DNA of 64,000 bases from a bacterium M00.F.Ca.ET.205.01.1.1 (GTDB lineage: Bacteria > Pseudomonadota > Alphaproteobacteria > Rhizobiales > Rhizobiaceae). Below the pieces are notes generated by a model. It searched no databases. It was not told where the DNA came from and saw only the letters and a program-made list of their open reading frames with translations. Shown one piece after another: positions 7,882-16,693 of the stretch; positions within the stretch are counted from its first letter, which is position 1, and each line of letters starts with the position of its first letter. The position numbers and the translations under genes are program-made. Where the stretch lies: contig SRUQ01000009.1 of assembly GCA_004791255.1 (NCBI GenBank), forward strand, positions 62,001-126,000, given 5' to 3'.

Positions 7882-8841
7882 TTACTTCGGATGCCTGAGA
7901 CGCGGATTGGCGACGATCGCCGCTATGTCCGCGATGATGTTGAGGCTGATGTAGACGGCGGCGAAGATCAGCCCGACCGCCTGCACCACAGGCACGTCGC
8001 GTTTGGTGACGTGGTCGACCAGATACTGCCCCATGCCGGGATAGACGAAGATCACCTCGACCACCACAACGCCGACGATGAGATAGGCGAGGTTGAGCAT
8101 GACGACATTGATGATCGGCGCGATCGCGTTCGGAAAGGCGTGTTTGCGGATGACGGAGAAGGCCGAAAGCCCCTTGAGTTCCGCCGTTTCGACATAGGCC
8201 GACTGCATGACGTTGAGGATCGCCGCGCGCGTCATGCGCATCATGTGGGCAAGCACGACAAGCGTCAGCGCCGCCGCCGGCAAGGCGATGGCCTGCATGC
8301 GCTCGCCGAAGGGCATGCCGTCATAGACGGTGGAGATGGCCGGGAAGATTTGCCAATGCACCGCGAAGAAATAGACCAGCAGATAGCCGACGAAGAATTC
8401 CGGGAAGGAGGTCGAGGCGAGGGCCAGGCCGGAGATCAGCTTGTCGACCCAGCCATTGCGGTAGCGCACCGCGATCAGGCCGAGGATGATCGCCAGCGGC
8501 ACCGCCACGATCGCCGCCCAGAAGGCGAGGAACAGCGTGTTCCACAGCCGTCCCTTGATCGATGTCGCGATATCCTGGCCGCTCGACATGGCGGTGCCGA
8601 GGTCACCGGTCAGCACGCCGCCGAGCCAGTGGAAATACCTGACATAGGCTGGATCGTTGAGGCCGAGCTGCTCGCGCAGATTGGCAAGCGACTCCGGCGT
8701 CGCCGATTGTCCAAGGATGGCTTGCGCAACGTCGCCGGGCAGGATCTGTGTGCCGGCGAAGATCAGGACCGATATGGCCAACAGAAGGAGGATGCCCAGC
8801 GCAATGCGCTGGGCAATTAGTTTCAGGATGGGTGAAGACAT
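7882..8841 (-). CDS. Peptide-type ABC transporter permease (DppB-like)
   Basis: The 319-aa protein starts with RIALGILLLLAISVLIFAG and has GQSATPESLANLREQLGLNDPAYVRYFHWLGG, typical of DppB/OppB N-termini. The coupling loop is visible as ETAELKGLSAFSVIRKHAFPNAIAPI. About six transmembrane helices are expected. It is preceded by the solute-binding protein gene (16 bp gap) and followed by the partner permease, so the whole transporter is one transcription unit. Confidence 0.93.
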   Translation of the reverse strand: MSSPILKLIAQRIALGILLLLAISVLIFAGTQILPGDVAQAILGQSATPESLANLREQLGLNDPAYVRYFHWLGGVLTGDLGTAMSSGQDIATSIKGRLWNTLFLAFWAAIVAVPLAIILGLIAVRYRNGWVDKLISGLALASTSFPEFFVGYLLVYFFAVHWQIFPAISTVYDGMPFGERMQAIALPAAALTLVVLAHMMRMTRAAILNVMQSAYVETAELKGLSAFSVIRKHAFPNAIAPIINVVMLNLAYLIVGVVVVEVIFVYPGMGQYLVDHVTKRDVPVVQAVGLIFAAVYISLNIIADIAAIVANPRLRHPK

Positions 8842-8857
8842 CTCTGCAAAGCCGGAC

Positions 8858-10444
8858 TCAGGCCTGCAGCCAGCACTTCGCCAGGGCGTAGCCGTTCATC
8901 AGTTCCTGGTGCGGATCGTCCACCCAGCCATCCACCTTCGCACCCGTCGCGTCGATGAACTGGTTGAACATTGGCAGGATCAGGCCGCCTTCGTCGCGGA
9001 CCATCACGGCCATGTCGTGGTACATCTGCTTGCGCTTGGCCTCGTCCAGTTCGGCGCGCGCTGCAAGCACCATCTTGTCGAAGTCCGGGCGCTTGAAACG
9101 GGTGTCGTTCCAGTCGGCCGTCGACAGATAGGCGGTCGAGTACATCTGGTCCTGCGTCGAGCGGCCGCCCCAGTAGGAGGCGCAGAAGGGCTGCTTGTTC
9201 CAGACCTCGTTCCAGTAACCGTCGCCGGGCTCGCGCTTGAGCTCGATCTTGATACCGGCCTTGGCCGCGCTCTGCTGGAAGAGCTGGGACGCATCGACCG
9301 CGCCCGGGAAGGCGACGTCCGAGGTCCTGAGCAGCACGGTGCCGTCATGGCCCGACTTCTTGTAGTGGAACTTGGCCTTGTCGGGATCGTACTTGCGCTG
9401 CTCGATGTCGGTGAACAGCGGATAGGAGGAATTGATCGGGAAGTCGTTGCCGAGCGAACCATAGCCGCGCAGCACCTTGGTCAGCATCTCCTCGCGGTCG
9501 ATCGCCAGCTTCAGCGCCATCCTGAGGTCGTTGTTGTCGAACGGCGCCGTGTTGCAATGCATGATGAACACATAGTGGCCTGGGCCCGCATGGTTGCGGA
9601 TGGTGACACCCGGCACGCGCTTGATCAGGTCGACGATCTTCGGCTCGACGCGGTTGATCATGTTGACCTGGCCGCCCTGCAGGGCCGCCGTGCGTGCCGT
9701 CGCGTCGTTGATGACGATGACCTCGATCTGGTCGGCGTGGCCCATCTTGTCGCCCTGCCAGTAGTTGGCGAAGCGTTCGCCGCCATGGCGCACGCCGGGC
9801 TCGTTGGTCGCGACCTTGTACGGGCCGGCCGAGATGCCGGCATCCGGCTTGTCCTTGCCGCCGTTCGGCTGGACGATCAGGTGATAGTCGCTGAGCAGGT
9901 AGGGAAGGTCGGCATTGGCCTCCTTCAGCGTCAGCACCACTTCCTTGCCGCTGGCCTTGATGGTCTCGATGCCCTTCATGTAGCCGAGCGCGCCGGACTT
10001 CGACTTCTCGTCCGAATGACGTTCGAGCGTCGCGGCGACGTCTTCGGCGGTCACGGTCTTGCCGTTGTGGAATTCGACGCCGTCGCGGATCTTCAGTGTC
10101 CACACCTTGGCGTCATCCGACGAGCCGATCTCCTCGGCGATGCGGTTCTCGAGCTTGCCGTCGGGGGACAGTTCGACGATCATTTCGCCCCAGCACTTGC
10201 CGAAGGCGAACGGCACCTGCGTCATCATCAGCGCCGGATCGAGGCTGTTGGTGGATTCACCGCCGACGAGGCCGGCCTTGAGCGTGCCGCCCTTGACCGG
10301 GCCGGCAGCGCGCGCCGCACCCGAGAGCAGCGAATTGGCAAAGGACGCGGAGACGCCAAGTGCGGCGGCGCGGCCGAGAAAATCACGACGGTTTAGCTTG
10401 CCGGCCGCAACACGACGGCTGAGATAGTCCAGTTCATTTGACAT
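8858..10444 (-). CDS. ABC transporter solute-binding protein (family 5), Tat-exported
   Basis: The 528-aa protein belongs to the DppA/OppA-like SBP_bac_5 family. A twin-arginine signal (KLNRRDFLGRAAALG, then ...GAARA) near residues 17-46 indicates folded export, which is unusual for the classic dipeptide-binding proteins. The mature part has TLKAGLVGGESTNSLDPA, the family segment KIRDGVEFHNGKTVTAEDVAATLERH, and a C-terminal ARAELDEAKRKQMYHDM. The start at 10444 has GAGGAA eight bases upstream. The ligand is unknown; the co-directional CocE-type hydrolase and ureide enzymes suggest an acylated, peptidic or nitrogen-rich compound. Confidence 0.92.
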   Translation of the reverse strand: MSNELDYLSRRVAAGKLNRRDFLGRAAALGVSASFANSLLSGAARAAGPVKGGTLKAGLVGGESTNSLDPALMMTQVPFAFGKCWGEMIVELSPDGKLENRIAEEIGSSDDAKVWTLKIRDGVEFHNGKTVTAEDVAATLERHSDEKSKSGALGYMKGIETIKASGKEVVLTLKEANADLPYLLSDYHLIVQPNGGKDKPDAGISAGPYKVATNEPGVRHGGERFANYWQGDKMGHADQIEVIVINDATARTAALQGGQVNMINRVEPKIVDLIKRVPGVTIRNHAGPGHYVFIMHCNTAPFDNNDLRMALKLAIDREEMLTKVLRGYGSLGNDFPINSSYPLFTDIEQRKYDPDKAKFHYKKSGHDGTVLLRTSDVAFPGAVDASQLFQQSAAKAGIKIELKREPGDGYWNEVWNKQPFCASYWGGRSTQDQMYSTAYLSTADWNDTRFKRPDFDKMVLAARAELDEAKRKQMYHDMAVMVRDEGGLILPMFNQFIDATGAKVDGWVDDPHQELMNGYALAKCWLQA

Positions 10445-10485
10445 GATGAGTTCCTCACTCTGTTGGTTCGACTCTGCGGTCGATT

Positions 10486-10539
10486 GTCTTGCTTCTTCTG
10501 AAGGGAATAATGACCGCAAGGGAAAGCGGTAAGCAAGAC
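10486..10539. other. Nested inverted repeats in front of the SBP gene
   Basis: Arms GTCTTGCTT (10486-10494) and AAGCAAGAC (10531-10539) enclose a second pair ACCGC/GCGGT. The structure sits in the 154-bp gap between the CocE-type gene and the SBP gene. It could protect the transporter mRNA or partly end the upstream transcript. No T-run is present. Confidence 0.35.
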
Positions 10540-10598
10540 CGAATGCGACATGCCGTGGCGTAAATTGCGCGTCGCATTTGGACCAATCGTGCCAGGGC

Positions 10599-12584
10599 TC
10601 AAACCAGTGCGCGTGGGATCCTGTCCTCGAAGCCGCGCTCGAAAACGAGCGTATTGCCCTCGTAAGCCTCGATTCTGGCGCTGACGATGAAATTTTGCGC
10701 GTCGGATCGTATTTCGGCCGACGTCTCTGTGCGCACCGACCATTCATTTCGCGACAGGGTCTGCGTCCAGTGCGTTTTTCCAGAGGCCGACAATGGATCG
10801 TCGGGATGGATCGTCCAGGTCTCACGCGCGATGCTGCCATTGGCCAGGCCGTGGGCAAGATCGCGCACCGCGCCGAAGTCATCAATTATCGACAGCGTGA
10901 CGATTCCGGTCTTCTCGTCGCGGTCGACATGGCGTTCGGAATTGGCGGCGCGAACCATCTCGGTCGCCCAGGGCGCAGCGCCTTCCGGCTCGGCGAACGT
11001 TGCTTCGTTGTCGGTCGCCAGCGGGCGCTGCGGCAGGTTTAGCGTCGCCGCCGAGAGGTCGAGCCGTACCGGTTCCGGCGAGGGCCAGATCATTGGCCAG
11101 TAGGCGTTGGAGACGGCAATGCGCAGATGGTGACCTGCCGGCACGCGGTAGGCGCACTGGTCGAGCACCACACGCGCCGACACGATTTCGCCTGATACCA
11201 GCGCCTGCGGGAATTCGTGCGAGTCGCGGTGCGTTAGGTTGAGCACGCCGTAGGAGATCAGTTCCGAAGCACCGTCCGGGTGGACGTCACAGAGCCGGAC
11301 CGCGATGTTGGCCTGCGGCCGGTCCGACGACACGCGGATCAGAAGCTCCGGCGCGCCGACTATGTCGATCGCCTCAATGAGTTCCGGCTGGTCGAAACAC
11401 ACCGAAAGCGCATCGTCTGGACGCTGGTCGCCGGGCAGTTCCGGGCCGAAGGTGAAGGGGAAATACTCGCCGCCGGCGAGGCCGCAGTTCTGCGGCGAGG
11501 CGATGATCGCCGGCTTGTCGCCATCCTTGATCAACTCGATCGCCTGCAGCTTGATGTCGGGTGACGGCCATTCTTGTTCCGCAATCCAGCGGCCGGGCCG
11601 CTCCGGATGCCAGCGGGCCGGGCGCACGCTGTCCATCACATAGGCACGGTAGTCCGGATCGACCTCGACGCCGGTCTCGGTGCCTTTCAGCCAGCGATCC
11701 CACCAGCGCAGCGCTTCCTGCAGGAAGCCGATGGCCGGCTGGGGGCCGGCGTAATGCGGGTATTTGTGAATCCACGGGCCGACGATGCCCTTGACCGGCG
11801 ACTCGATGTTAGTGACGAGATGCGAGATCGTGTTGCGGTAGCCGTCATGCCAGCCGCCGATCGAAAGCACCGCGGCCTTGACGGCGGAAAAATCCTCGCA
11901 GATCGAGCCGCGCTTCCAATAGGCGTCGCGGTGCTGGTGTTTCAGCCACAACGGCAGAAGGAAAGCCTGGTTTTCCAGCCGCGTCAGCCAAAGATCGCGC
12001 CATCGGTTGTCGCCGGCAATCGCCGGATCCGGCGGCCGCGACGAATAGGACAGCATCGTCGAGGCCCAGCCGAAATTCTCCAGCAGCAGGCAGCCGCCCT
12101 TGTAATGGATGTCGTCGGCATAGCGGTCGACGGTCGAGCACAGGCTAATCACCGCCTTCAGCGCCGGCGGTTGCTTGGCCGCCACCTGCAGGCAGTTGAA
12201 GCCGCCCCAGGAAATGCCCATCATGCCGACATTGCCGTTGCACCAGGGCTGGCTTGCCGCCCAGGCGATGACATCGCAGGCGTCCTGCAATTCCTGCTCG
12301 GAATATTCGTCGTCCATCAGCCCTTCGGAATCGCCATTGCCGCGCATGTCGACGCGGATCGAGGCATAGCCGTGGCCGGCGAGATAGGGGTGCGTCAGCT
12401 GATCGCGAAAGATGGTGCCGTCGCGTTTGCGGTAGGGCAGGTGCTCGAGGATGACAGGCACCGGATCATCGGCGGCATCCTGCGGCATCCACACCCGCGC
12501 CGATAGCCGGCAGCCATCCGGCATGACGATGCCCATGTCGGGAAATTCAACGACCTTGCGGGGAAATTCGGTGATGGTTTTCAT
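10599..12584 (-). CDS. CocE/NonD-family hydrolase (X-Pro dipeptidyl-peptidase S15-like)
   Basis: The 661-aa protein has an alpha/beta-hydrolase core with nucleophile elbow GISWGG (Ser about residue 125), an Asp-bearing segment after LKGTETGVEVDPDYRAY and the His region GPWIHKYPHYAG. The C-terminal third is the jelly-roll domain typical of CocE and S15 peptidases (VPAGHHLRIAVSNAYWPMIWPSPEP). These enzymes cleave acyl or X-Pro bonds. It is cytoplasmic, as no signal is present. It lies directly upstream of a peptide-type ABC transporter on the same strand, so it may act on the imported substrate. Cocaine-esterase activity should not be assumed. Confidence 0.88.
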   Translation of the reverse strand: MKTITEFPRKVVEFPDMGIVMPDGCRLSARVWMPQDAADDPVPVILEHLPYRKRDGTIFRDQLTHPYLAGHGYASIRVDMRGNGDSEGLMDDEYSEQELQDACDVIAWAASQPWCNGNVGMMGISWGGFNCLQVAAKQPPALKAVISLCSTVDRYADDIHYKGGCLLLENFGWASTMLSYSSRPPDPAIAGDNRWRDLWLTRLENQAFLLPLWLKHQHRDAYWKRGSICEDFSAVKAAVLSIGGWHDGYRNTISHLVTNIESPVKGIVGPWIHKYPHYAGPQPAIGFLQEALRWWDRWLKGTETGVEVDPDYRAYVMDSVRPARWHPERPGRWIAEQEWPSPDIKLQAIELIKDGDKPAIIASPQNCGLAGGEYFPFTFGPELPGDQRPDDALSVCFDQPELIEAIDIVGAPELLIRVSSDRPQANIAVRLCDVHPDGASELISYGVLNLTHRDSHEFPQALVSGEIVSARVVLDQCAYRVPAGHHLRIAVSNAYWPMIWPSPEPVRLDLSAATLNLPQRPLATDNEATFAEPEGAAPWATEMVRAANSERHVDRDEKTGIVTLSIIDDFGAVRDLAHGLANGSIARETWTIHPDDPLSASGKTHWTQTLSRNEWSVRTETSAEIRSDAQNFIVSARIEAYEGNTLVFERGFEDRIPRALV

Positions 12585-12680
12585 GGCCGGGAATAACGCC
12601 CCGCCAGTCCAAGACTTTCAATCACCATTCGCGACTGGAGCAGCGAAAAATGCGACCTGGCTACAGCCTGCTTCGCGACC

Positions 12681-13274
12681 TCAGCTCAGCGGGATGTCGT
12701 TGTCGTCCTTGCTCGCCTGATAGACACCGGACAATCCGTCATAGCGCGCGGAAATCCTGCCGATGCGCGCTTCCAGCCGCCCGCGTTCGCCCTCCGGCAA
12801 AGCTCGCACCAGCCGGCGGATCGAAAAGCTCTTCCAGTAGGCGTTCTCGGCATTGTAGCCGCCGGGATCGAGGGTGAAGACCTCTTTCAGGATCTTCAGA
12901 TCGTGTGGAATGGCAAAACTGTCGCGCGAATCCTCGTGGCTGAAGAGATAGTAGAAATTGTCGAAGCCGGTCCAGGTGATCGCCGACAGGCACAGGGAGC
13001 AGGGTTCGTGCGTGGCGACGAAGATCGCGTCCTTGGTGTCGACGCGCTCGGCCCTGGGCATTTCGTAGAAGCGCTTCAGGCAGTGCACTTCACCATGCCA
13101 GAGCGGGTTTTCGATCTCGTTGTTGGTTTCGGCCAGCACCAGCGAGCGGTCATCCTTCCGCAGGATGGCGGCGCCGAACAGCTTGTTGCCATCGGCAACG
13201 CCTTCGGCCGTCTTTGGCACGATGTCGTGCTCGATGACGTCGAGCAGGCGGTCGATCAGCGAAATGTCGGTCAT
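12681..13274 (-). CDS. Cytidine/nucleoside deaminase-like zinc hydrolase
   Basis: The 197-aa protein carries the deaminase zinc site as HGEVHCLKRFYE (H-x-E) and THEPCSLCLSAITW (PC-x-x-C). The spacing fits the guanine/nucleoside deaminase branch (CDA fold). The substrate is unproven; a purine base or a modified base is plausible given that it sits between ureide enzymes and a transporter on the same strand. I chose the ATG at 13274 (MTDISLIDRLL) because upstream codons would translate a dispersed repeat. A second, unrelated guanine deaminase (amidohydrolase fold) is encoded at 26182. Confidence 0.85.
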   Translation of the reverse strand: MTDISLIDRLLDVIEHDIVPKTAEGVADGNKLFGAAILRKDDRSLVLAETNNEIENPLWHGEVHCLKRFYEMPRAERVDTKDAIFVATHEPCSLCLSAITWTGFDNFYYLFSHEDSRDSFAIPHDLKILKEVFTLDPGGYNAENAYWKSFSIRRLVRALPEGERGRLEARIGRISARYDGLSGVYQASKDDNDIPLS

Positions 13275-13290
13275 TACGGGGTCCCCTAGG

Positions 13291-13335
13291 GCATGTCGCT
13301 CAAAACTGCCCCCGGTTTTGGGGGTCACGACATGC
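13291..13335. repeat. Short palindromic dispersed repeat in the ureide operon
   Basis: Outer arms GCATGTCG (13291-13298) and CGACATGC (13328-13335) enclose CAAAAC, CCCCC, GTTTTG and GGGGG blocks that can pair in two alternative ways. I remember sequences of this type as common between genes in rhizobia. It occupies the 68-bp gap between allA and the deaminase gene and could modulate read-through. Confidence 0.6.
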
Positions 13336-13342
13336 ACACGAA

Positions 13343-13834
13343 TCAAGAGAGATGGATTTCGTAAGCGTGCGAGAAATGGAATTCCTCGAGGTTGGCGCCG
13401 TCGCCGCCACGGTCGACGATCAGGAAATCCTGCGCCTCGCCGAGCGGTGTCAGCACGCCATGCCAGAGGTTGCGGCGGTAATTTATGCCCTGTCCGGACG
13501 CGGTGACGAAGGCATGCGGCTCGCTTGGGCCTTCTTCGCCGTCATGGCAGACGACGACCAGGAACGGGCGCGGCGACAATGGGATGAACGCCTGGCTGCC
13601 GAAGGGGTGGCGCTCGACCATGGTCAGCTTCAGCGGCATCTCGTAGGGCGTGCCGCGCACCATCGAGATCAGCACGCGGGCATTCGGCCCTGTCGCCTCG
13701 GCGGTGGCCAGATCGTGGTAGCGTTCCGCGCGGCCGCCATTGATCGGATAGTGGTTGTCGCCGCCCATGTCGATGACGTCGCCGAACGGGGCAAAGCCTT
13801 CGCGGGTCAGGGGCCGCGCGATGATGCGGGTCAT
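13343..13834 (-). CDS. allA: Ureidoglycolate lyase
   Basis: The 163-aa protein matches the AllA family: RPLTREGFAPFGDVI at the N-terminus, the metal/active-site region PLSPRPFLVVVCHDGEEGP, and INYRRNLWHGVLTPL. It splits ureidoglycolate into glyoxylate and urea, the last step of the ureide branch. Its ATG overlaps the stop of the upstream bicupin gene (ATGA at 13831-13834), so the two are translated together. The length equals that of typical AllA proteins. The glyoxylate produced could feed the glycerate pathway, for which a kinase lies at 28060. Confidence 0.92.
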   Translation of the reverse strand: MTRIIARPLTREGFAPFGDVIDMGGDNHYPINGGRAERYHDLATAEATGPNARVLISMVRGTPYEMPLKLTMVERHPFGSQAFIPLSPRPFLVVVCHDGEEGPSEPHAFVTASGQGINYRRNLWHGVLTPLGEAQDFLIVDRGGDGANLEEFHFSHAYEIHLS

Positions 13835-14694
13835 GGCGCGTGCCTGGTGATACCGGCGCCGCCGAGCTTGGCGTGCCGATTGACGTCCTTGTAGAGCAGG
13901 TAGCGGAATTTTCCCGGGCCTCCGGCATAGCAGGCCTGCGGGCAGAAGGCGCGCAGCCACATGAAATCGCCGGCCTCGACCTCGACCCAGTCCTGGTTCA
14001 GCCGGTAGACCGCCTTGCCTTCGAGCACGTAGAGGCCATGCTCCATGACATGCGTCTCGGCGAAGGGAATGACCGCGCCGGGCTCCAGCGTGACGATGGT
14101 CACATGCATGTCATGGCGCAGGTCAGCCGGGTCGACGAAACGTGTCGTCGCCCAACGGCCCTCGGTGCCGGCCATCGGGCTCGGCGCCACCTGCTGGTCA
14201 CTGCTGAAGAAGGCCTCCGGCGTGTCCAGGCCATCGACCGCCTCATAGGCCTTGCGGATCCAGTGGAAGCGCACGGCGGCGCCACTCTCGTTGCGTACCG
14301 TCCAGCCGCTTGCCGGCGGCAGGAAGCCAAAGCCACCGGCGGCAAGCACGTGCTTTTTGCCGGCGAGCGATACGGTGAGTTCTCCCTCGACCACGAACAG
14401 CGCGCCTTCGGCTTCGGCGTCGAGTTCCGGCCGGTCACTGCCGCCGCCGGGCAGAACCTCGACGATGTACTGTGAAAACGTCTCTGCAAAGCCTGAGAGC
14501 GGCCTTGCGATGATCCAGGCCCTCGTCTCCTCCCAGAAGGGCAGGGGGCTGGTGACGATGTCCTGCATCACGCCTTTCGGGATGACCGCATAGGCCTCGG
14601 TGAAGACGGCGCGCCCTGTCAAAAGCTCGTTTTGGCCGGGATGGCCGCCATGCGGTGCATAGTAGGTGCGCTCGGGCGTCTTGATCATATCCAT
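13831..14694 (-). CDS. allE: (S)-ureidoglycine aminohydrolase-like bicupin
   Basis: The 287-aa protein has two cupin halves. The C-terminal half carries the likely metal ligands in PFAETHVMEHGLYVLEGKAVYRL. The N-terminal half has EVLPGGGSDRPELDAEAEGALFVVEGELTV. The start MIKTPERTYYAPHGGHPGQ is typical of the AllE/YlbA family. It converts ureidoglycine to ureidoglycolate, releasing ammonia. It lies 12 bp after the allantoinase fusion gene and overlaps allA. The start could be the ATG at 14694 or the one two codons later. Confidence 0.9.
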   Translation of the reverse strand: MDMIKTPERTYYAPHGGHPGQNELLTGRAVFTEAYAVIPKGVMQDIVTSPLPFWEETRAWIIARPLSGFAETFSQYIVEVLPGGGSDRPELDAEAEGALFVVEGELTVSLAGKKHVLAAGGFGFLPPASGWTVRNESGAAVRFHWIRKAYEAVDGLDTPEAFFSSDQQVAPSPMAGTEGRWATTRFVDPADLRHDMHVTIVTLEPGAVIPFAETHVMEHGLYVLEGKAVYRLNQDWVEVEAGDFMWLRAFCPQACYAGGPGKFRYLLYKDVNRHAKLGGAGITRHAP

Positions 14695-14706
14695 TGGGCC
14701 TTGAAC

Positions 14707-16131
14707 CTATTGCGGGAGCATGTCTTTCAGCCGAAGCAGCGCGATGCGTTCGACCTGTTTGCAGGCGGTGTCGAATTCGACGCCGCGGCTGTTGCCGATG
14801 CGCGTTTCGAACTCTGCCAGGATCTCCTCCTTGGTCTTGCCCCTGACCGCGATGATGAAGGGGAAGCCGAAGGTGGTGACGTAGGCGGCATTGAGCTTGG
14901 AGAACAATTCGCGCTCCTTGTCGGTCAGCGCGTCGAGGCCGGCGGAGGCCTGTTCCCTGGTCGATTCCGCCGTCAGCCGCCTGGCCTTGGCCAGCTTCCC
15001 GGCAAGGTCGGGATGGGCATTGAGCACGCCGAGCCGTTCGGCCTCCGTTGCGGCGCGGAAGATGCGGCAGAGCGCGTTGTGCAGGCCACCGGAACTGTCG
15101 TGCGCCGGGCCGAGCTCCAGCTCGTAGGCACGCTCGGCGATCCAGGGTGAATGTTCGAAAATACCGCCGAACGCATGCACGAAGGCCTCGAATTCCATCC
15201 GTGACGGGCGCAGAGCCGGCGCCTGGTAGGGATGCGTCTCGCGCCAGTGATGGGCGATGTCGACGCGCCGTGCCAGCCAGACCTTGTCGTGCGACTTCAC
15301 ATAGTCGACGAAGCGCTTCAGCGCCGCCACCCGGCCGGGACGGCCGACCAGCCGGCAATGCAGGCCGATATTCATCATGCGCGGCCGGCCAGCCTTGCCC
15401 TCGGCATAGAGCGTGTCGAAACTGTCCTTCAAATAGGCGAAGAACTGGTCGCCAGAGTTGAAGCCTTGCGGCGTCGCGAAGCGCATGTCGTTGGCATCGA
15501 GCGTGTAGGGGATGATGAGCTGCGGCTTGTCCAGCCCGTCGCGATCGAACCAGTAGGGCAGTTCGTCGTCATAGGTATCAGAGACGTAGTCGAAGCCGCC
15601 TTCCTCCGCCACCAGCCGCACCGTGTTGACCGAGGTGCGGCCCGTGTACCAGCCGGTCGGGCGCTGGCCAGTCACCTCGCGGTGCAGCCGGATCGCCTCA
15701 TCGAGGTCGCGGCGCTCGTCCTCGGCGCTGTGGTCGCGATAGTCGATCCAGCGCAGCCCGTGCGAGGCGATTTCCCAGCCGGCCTCCTGCATCGCGACGA
15801 CCTGGTCGGGCGAGCGCGCCAGCGCGGTGGCGACGCCGTAGCAGGTAACTGGCACTTCGGCCCCGCTGAACAGGCGCAGCAGCCGCCAGAAGCCGGCCCG
15901 TGCGCCATATTCGTAGATGGATTCCATGTTCCAGTGGCGCTGGCCGACCCAGGGCGCTGCGCCGACGATTTCCGACAGGAAGGCCTCCGAGGCCTTGTCG
16001 CCGTGCAGAACGCAGTTCTCGCCGCCCTCTTCGTAGTTGACAACGAATTGCACGGCGACATGCGCACCGCCTGGCCATTTTGGATCCGGCGGATTGGCTC
16101 CGTAGCCGCGCATGTCTCTGTCGTAACGCAT
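14707..16131 (-). CDS. puuE: Bifunctional allantoinase (PuuE-type)/OHCU decarboxylase (UraD)
   Basis: The 474-aa fusion has an N-terminal polysaccharide-deacetylase-like allantoinase (RDMRGYGANPPDPKWPGGAHV, WEIASHGLRWIDY, GWYTGRTSVNTVRL, about residues 1-300). The C-terminal UraD domain (MEFEAFVHAFGGIFEHSPWIAERA, LNAHPDLAGKLA, FGFPFIIAVRGKTKEEIL) occupies the last ~165 residues. It therefore decarboxylates OHCU to (S)-allantoin and opens allantoin to allantoate. I place the start at 16131 because GGGGAGGG lies just upstream; the in-frame ATG at 16194 has poor spacing. The fusion is a known arrangement in proteobacteria. It is the first gene of the minus-strand run, divergent from the HIU hydrolase gene. 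Confidence 0.93.
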   Translation of the reverse strand: MRYDRDMRGYGANPPDPKWPGGAHVAVQFVVNYEEGGENCVLHGDKASEAFLSEIVGAAPWVGQRHWNMESIYEYGARAGFWRLLRLFSGAEVPVTCYGVATALARSPDQVVAMQEAGWEIASHGLRWIDYRDHSAEDERRDLDEAIRLHREVTGQRPTGWYTGRTSVNTVRLVAEEGGFDYVSDTYDDELPYWFDRDGLDKPQLIIPYTLDANDMRFATPQGFNSGDQFFAYLKDSFDTLYAEGKAGRPRMMNIGLHCRLVGRPGRVAALKRFVDYVKSHDKVWLARRVDIAHHWRETHPYQAPALRPSRMEFEAFVHAFGGIFEHSPWIAERAYELELGPAHDSSGGLHNALCRIFRAATEAERLGVLNAHPDLAGKLAKARRLTAESTREQASAGLDALTDKERELFSKLNAAYVTTFGFPFIIAVRGKTKEEILAEFETRIGNSRGVEFDTACKQVERIALLRLKDMLPQ

Positions 16132-16205
16132 CGTCCCTCCCCGCCGGGCATCGCCGGAAGTATCATCAGGATATCGAAAGGGACGCTCGTGCATTCCCCC
16201 GAAAA

Positions 16206-16216
16206 TTTTTGAAAGT
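16206..16216. promoter_or_regulatory. Motif shared by two purine-catabolic promoter regions
   Basis: TTTTTGAAAGT lies in the divergent gap between the allantoinase fusion and the HIU hydrolase gene. The identical 11-mer occurs at 24880-24890, upstream of puuD. It may be part of a common regulator site, but T-rich sequence makes coincidence possible. Confidence 0.3.
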
Positions 16217-16315
16217 GTTTTTGTCGCACTCCGCTCGACCGGGACTTATGCATCGCCTTTAATTGGCGCACAATTCAGCAGCAATGTTCGACTGGACCGA
16301 AATGGGAGGCGGCCA

Positions 16316-16690
16316 ATGGCAGAAACGTCGAAAGCCGATGGCGGGCGCCTGACGACCCATGTCCTGGACACGGCGACAGGCAAGCCGGCGGCGGGCCTGT
16401 CGATCGCGCTCTTTCGCATCGACGGCTCGGCGAGGGCACATCTGAAGACCGTCGTCACCAATTCCGATGGCCGCTGCGACGCGCCGCTGCTCGCCGGCGC
16501 CGAGTTCCGCACCGGCGAATACGAACTGGTGTTCGCGGCCGGCGACTATTTGCGCGGCCTGGGCACCAAGCTGCCGGAACCGGCCTTTCTCGACAGCGTG
16601 CCGATCCGCTTCGGCATGGCCGACCCCGTGCACTATCATGTGCCGCTGCTGGTCTCGCCCTACGGCTATTCGACCTACAGGGGGAGCTGA
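16316..16690 (+). CDS. uraH: 5-hydroxyisourate hydrolase
   Basis: The 124-aa protein has the transthyretin-related signatures: N-terminal LTTHVLDTATGKPAAGL, and C-terminal HYHVPLLVSPYGYSTYRGS ending in the diagnostic YRGS. It hydrolyses HIU, the product of urate oxidase, to OHCU, which the UraD domain at 14707 then decarboxylates. A strong GGGAGG ribosome site precedes the ATG. Three bases separate its stop from xdhA, so it heads a uraH-xdhABC operon. Confidence 0.95.
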   Translation: MAETSKADGGRLTTHVLDTATGKPAAGLSIALFRIDGSARAHLKTVVTNSDGRCDAPLLAGAEFRTGEYELVFAAGDYLRGLGTKLPEPAFLDSVPIRFGMADPVHYHVPLLVSPYGYSTYRGS

Positions 16691-16693
16691 GGC

